From Hyphomonadaceae bacterium (lineage in GTDB: Bacteria; Pseudomonadota; Alphaproteobacteria; Caulobacterales; Aquidulcibacteraceae), in assembly GCA_022843225.1 (NCBI GenBank), contig JALHOC010000006.1, forward strand, positions 20,441 to 84,440: a stretch of 64,000 bases of DNA, written 5' to 3'. Each line of letters opens with the position of its first letter. Position 1 is the first letter of the stretch. Under the pieces are notes generated by a model that saw only the letters and a list, made by a program, of their open reading frames with translations, was not told where the DNA came from and did not search any database. This document shows, in pieces, positions 61,749-64,000 of this stretch. The position numbers and the translations under genes were made by a program.

Positions 61749-62963
61749 ATGAGCAGTTCGAGTTTCAATGAATTGTTTCGCGGCGGCGCGCTCCAGCGGC
61801 CAGGCGACGCAATTCCACACCTTGCTCCGCATCGGGTGATGAAGCTCGACGCGGGACAGCGCGAGGACGAATTGCGCGGCCGCGTTCAGAAGTCGCGCGC
61901 CGGCGCCAACGGCGGCGCGAAGCTCTCACACGGGCTCGATCAGCGCCTGGGCCTTGCACGGCGCTTCGGCTTTCGCGAGGCGAAGGCGAGCAAGAACGGC
62001 ATGTTCGATTCGCGCCAGCGGGCCGTCGTAAAGGTGCACTTCTTCGGTCATGGCGGAGGCGGCGGGACGGCGCTGAAAGCGCATATGCGCTATGTCGCGC
62101 GCGACGGGGCGCGGCGCGATGTGGCGGCGGAAAGCGCATTGGACCGCAACCGCGAACGCGAGGAGAACAAGCGCGAGCGCGCACCGGAACAGCATTTGCG
62201 CACTCACGCTGACTATCTGGAGCGCACGCGATCTGGGAGACGTGAGGTCTTCTATGATGCGTTCGAAGAAGGCGTCGATGGCGCCGCGCGTGCCGCGGTC
62301 TGGGCGCGCGAGGACAAGCGCCACTTCCGCATCATTCTTGCCGTGGAGAATGGGGGCCAGCTCAAAGACCTAAAGCCCTATGTGCGAGAGGTGATGGACC
62401 GCGCCGAGGACGCCCTTGGAACCCGGCTCGAATGGCTAGCGGTCGATCATTGGGACACCGACAAGCCGCACACTCACATTGTACTTCGGGGCCGGCGGGC
62501 GAACGGGAGGCCGTTGGTGCTGCCGCGGGACTTCGTGAAGCATGGTCTGCGCAACCTGGCCCGCGACCTCGCGACCGAGCGCCTCGGCGACCGCACGCGC
62601 GATGACGAGCGCCGAGCGCTGGAGCGCGAAGCCCGGGCGCACCGGCCTACACGGCTCGATGCGCTGATCGAGCGGGAGCTCGATGCCGAGCGGCACCTCC
62701 ACATGGCGCAGCTGGAGAGGCTCAGTCGCGACCCTCACCTCAACAGCGCATTGAAGGCGCGGGCGCGCGAGTTGCGCCGGCTTGGGCTTGCGACTGAAGT
62801 GCGACGCAACACGCTCCTGTTCCAACAGGGCTGGCGATCGGAGCTCTCAGCCATGGAGCTTCATCTCGACACTCGGAAACGCATCATGCAGGAGCGCGCA
62901 TTAAGCCGGCGATTACCAACCAAGGCCTTACCCCTTCCAGGCATAAACGGACCGCACTTCTGA
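61749..62963 (+). CDS. VirD2/DUF3363-type relaxase, apparently C-terminally truncated
   Basis: 404 aa. KVHFFGHGGGGGTALKAHMRYVARDGA, KRHFRIILAVENGGQL and VDHWDTDKPHTHIVLRGRRANGRPL near 240 (the HxH metal site) are the relaxase core. The family is usually 600 aa or more. Here the reading breaks off soon after LRRLGLATEVRRNTLLFQQGWRSELSAMELHL with an unrelated-looking tail. I infer loss of most of DUF3363, so mobilization in cis may be impaired. Confidence 0.82.
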   Translation: MSSSSFNELFRGGALQRPGDAIPHLAPHRVMKLDAGQREDELRGRVQKSRAGANGGAKLSHGLDQRLGLARRFGFREAKASKNGMFDSRQRAVVKVHFFGHGGGGGTALKAHMRYVARDGARRDVAAESALDRNREREENKRERAPEQHLRTHADYLERTRSGRREVFYDAFEEGVDGAARAAVWAREDKRHFRIILAVENGGQLKDLKPYVREVMDRAEDALGTRLEWLAVDHWDTDKPHTHIVLRGRRANGRPLVLPRDFVKHGLRNLARDLATERLGDRTRDDERRALEREARAHRPTRLDALIERELDAERHLHMAQLERLSRDPHLNSALKARARELRRLGLATEVRRNTLLFQQGWRSELSAMELHLDTRKRIMQERALSRRLPTKALPLPGINGPHF

Positions 62964-63110
62964 ATTGGCCAAGGCTGCCTGCACCAGGCGTTACGAGCTG
63001 CCGCTCAATCCTGGACATTTCTTGGTCAGATCCCCCTGAAATCCGCGAGCGGTCGTTGGCTGGAATGCAGCACACAGCGGACGTTTGAACCCGCGACGCG
63101 ACCGGCAAGA

Positions 63111-63130
63111 AATCGCCGAAAGTTGCCGTC
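63111..63130. repeat. Short dispersed repeat, copy 1
   Basis: AATCGCCGAAAGTTGCCGTC; a near copy lies at 63880-63900, the two flanking the membrane-protein gene. The repeat sits after the truncated relaxase. Confidence 0.4.
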
Positions 63131-63773
63131 AGTTTGCCCGCCAAGCCGCCCACAAGATATGCCACCAAAGATAGTAGGTCAGCCGAAACGCATACATTGC
63201 GAGGAAACCAAACCTACGCAGTAGGTAAAGCTCGGCGATACCAAATCCCAAAAGATGCACCGCCACGAGGGCCGCGATGACGCTGTCACCACCCCATATT
63301 TGAAGTGCAGCCTCCGGCGTGGACGCCGCCGCCATCGTCGTCCACGGCCGCGCACGTGCGAAGCCCGGAGCTAACCACACGATCGCGACGAGAGGCGCCA
63401 AGTGCAAAGCCACCTGCGCCGCGAAACCCATCGCGGGATAGTAGAGCAAGGACCATGGCAGCGGCGCGTTCAAGTCAGGCGGAAAGCCAAACAGCAGGTC
63501 CATTGCCGTGATCAAAGCGACGAAACCGAGGACAATGGGCGAGCCCACGAGCACGGCGCGAAACTGCGGCGCGCCCCACCAACCGTGCCGTTTCAGCAGC
63601 GGCGCCGCCGACAGCGCGATGACACCCAACCCAGCAATGCACAGCGGCGGCCAGACCGGTCCAAAATATCGGGCGAACCACTCTCTCAAGTGTGGCTCGG
63701 CAAGCAGTGTTGCTCCGATAGCAAACGAGGCGACAACTGCAACGCCTAGGTCCAGACCGACAGCCCTCCGCAC
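63129..63773 (-). CDS. Six-helix membrane protein of unknown function
   Basis: 214 aa with about six hydrophobic segments (LGVAVVASFAIGATLLA, PLCIAGLGVIALSAAPLL, VLVGSPIVLGFVALITAMDLLFG and others). No conserved Glu/His protease motif of the CPBP type was clear. It is flanked by a short direct repeat and lies beyond the relaxase breakpoint, so it may be host sequence or a later insertion. Confidence 0.62.
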   Translation of the reverse strand: MRRAVGLDLGVAVVASFAIGATLLAEPHLREWFARYFGPVWPPLCIAGLGVIALSAAPLLKRHGWWGAPQFRAVLVGSPIVLGFVALITAMDLLFGFPPDLNAPLPWSLLYYPAMGFAAQVALHLAPLVAIVWLAPGFARARPWTTMAAASTPEAALQIWGGDSVIAALVAVHLLGFGIAELYLLRRFGFLAMYAFRLTYYLWWHILWAAWRAN

Positions 63774-63879
63774 GCCTACCCTCCAAGCAGCCGCAACGGG
63801 CCAGCCGATGGGCTACAATATGCGACCGGCAGACCTGCTCCAATCAAGCCCTAAGCAGTTGCAACGCGGGGCGGCCTGG

Positions 63880-63900
63880 AATCGCCGAACGTTGCCGGTC
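63880..63900. repeat. Short dispersed repeat, copy 2
   Basis: AATCGCCGAACGTTGCCGGTC, matching 63111-63130 in 19 positions with one substitution and one inserted base, in the same orientation. Confidence 0.4.
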
Positions 63901-63903
63901 GGC

Positions 63904-64000
63904 CTAAGCCGTGGGCCGTACAAATCGGCTGGCGAATTTGACGTTGTACGCGTGAAACTCGCCTTCCGGCGTAATGACCACCCCCGTGATATTGGCGCGC
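63904..64000 (-). CDS. C-terminal fragment of a gene running off the right edge
   Basis: The last 31 codons before TAG at 63904 read ANITGVVITPEGEFHAYNVKF followed by ASRFVRPTA. The residue pattern is protein-like and the frame is open to the window end. Family not recognisable from this length. Confidence 0.35.
   Translation of the reverse strand, partial: RANITGVVITPEGEFHAYNVKFASRFVRPTA

Noticed and set aside
1-64000. CRISPR arrays, tRNA, rRNA, integrase or insertion sequences
   Set aside because: No regular repeat-spacer pattern, tRNA-like cloverleaf, rRNA sequence or recombinase/transposase motif was seen on either strand.

Overview
The window is GC-rich, tightly packed DNA from an alphaproteobacterium. 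Supporting signs are the FecI/FecR pair, a TonB receptor with an N-terminal STN domain, a lasso-peptide isopeptidase, and AHL-type LuxI/LuxR proteins. I would guess a Caulobacterales or Hyphomonadales-like lineage, but nothing in the sequence proves this. No rRNA, tRNA, CRISPR array, integrase or transposase was seen.

Layout. (a) 1-3.7 kb, minus strand: a NitT/TauT-type ABC importer operon (binding lipoprotein, ATPase, permease) followed by a membrane protein that runs off the left edge. (b) 3.8-7.5 kb: unknown genes, including a membrane-anchored LuxR-type HTH protein. (c) 7.5-17.4 kb: an XRE regulator divergent from a three-gene operon (501-aa unknown, PLD-fold nuclease, RecB-like nuclease/Dna2-like helicase), then a PD-(D/E)XK-like protein and a CoiA-like nuclease. 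This is a candidate defence module. (d) 17.4-27.7 kb: a type I restriction-modification operon (hsdM-hsdS-hsdR-ygjP-like) with two envelope genes and an SNase-like lipoprotein, bracketed by two copies of a 96-nt structured repeat. (e) 28.5-33.4 kb: a DnaQ-like exonuclease, the SIR2/HerA defence pair, a KTSC protein and an XRE regulator. (f) 33.4-38.9 kb: ECF sigma/FecR, DUF2958, and a lipoprotein/soluble/membrane trio. (g) 38.9-45.4 kb, minus strand: an operon encoding an S8 subtilisin fused to an HExxH metallopeptidase plus two metallo-beta-lactamase-fold proteins. (h) 45.6-56.4 kb: a lasso peptide locus. A TonB receptor and isopeptidase on the plus strand converge on a minus-strand run luxR-luxI-PhyH-GntR-A1-A2-B-C. 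(i) 56.5-63 kb: mobile-element genes (ParB-like, SSB, ArdC-like, TraF, truncated relaxase), several preceded by long inverted-repeat leaders.

The most interesting system is (h). Two precursor genes too short for the ORF track, A1 (53132-53260) and A2 (52920-53042), share the leader motif LGDATALT. They encode predicted cores GERLEQSIEALTVPDKYDVG and GEWMPGGMEGFVHPDFYDA, each with Gly1 and Glu9 placed for a nine-residue macrolactam ring. They are co-directional with a complete AHL quorum-sensing pair, a 2-oxoglutarate dioxygenase and a GntR regulator. This suggests density-controlled and possibly hydroxylated lasso peptides that are re-imported by the TonB receptor and opened by the isopeptidase.

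Overall the window reads as an accessory island on a decayed integrative or mobilizable element, carrying several defence modules and one peptide natural-product locus.
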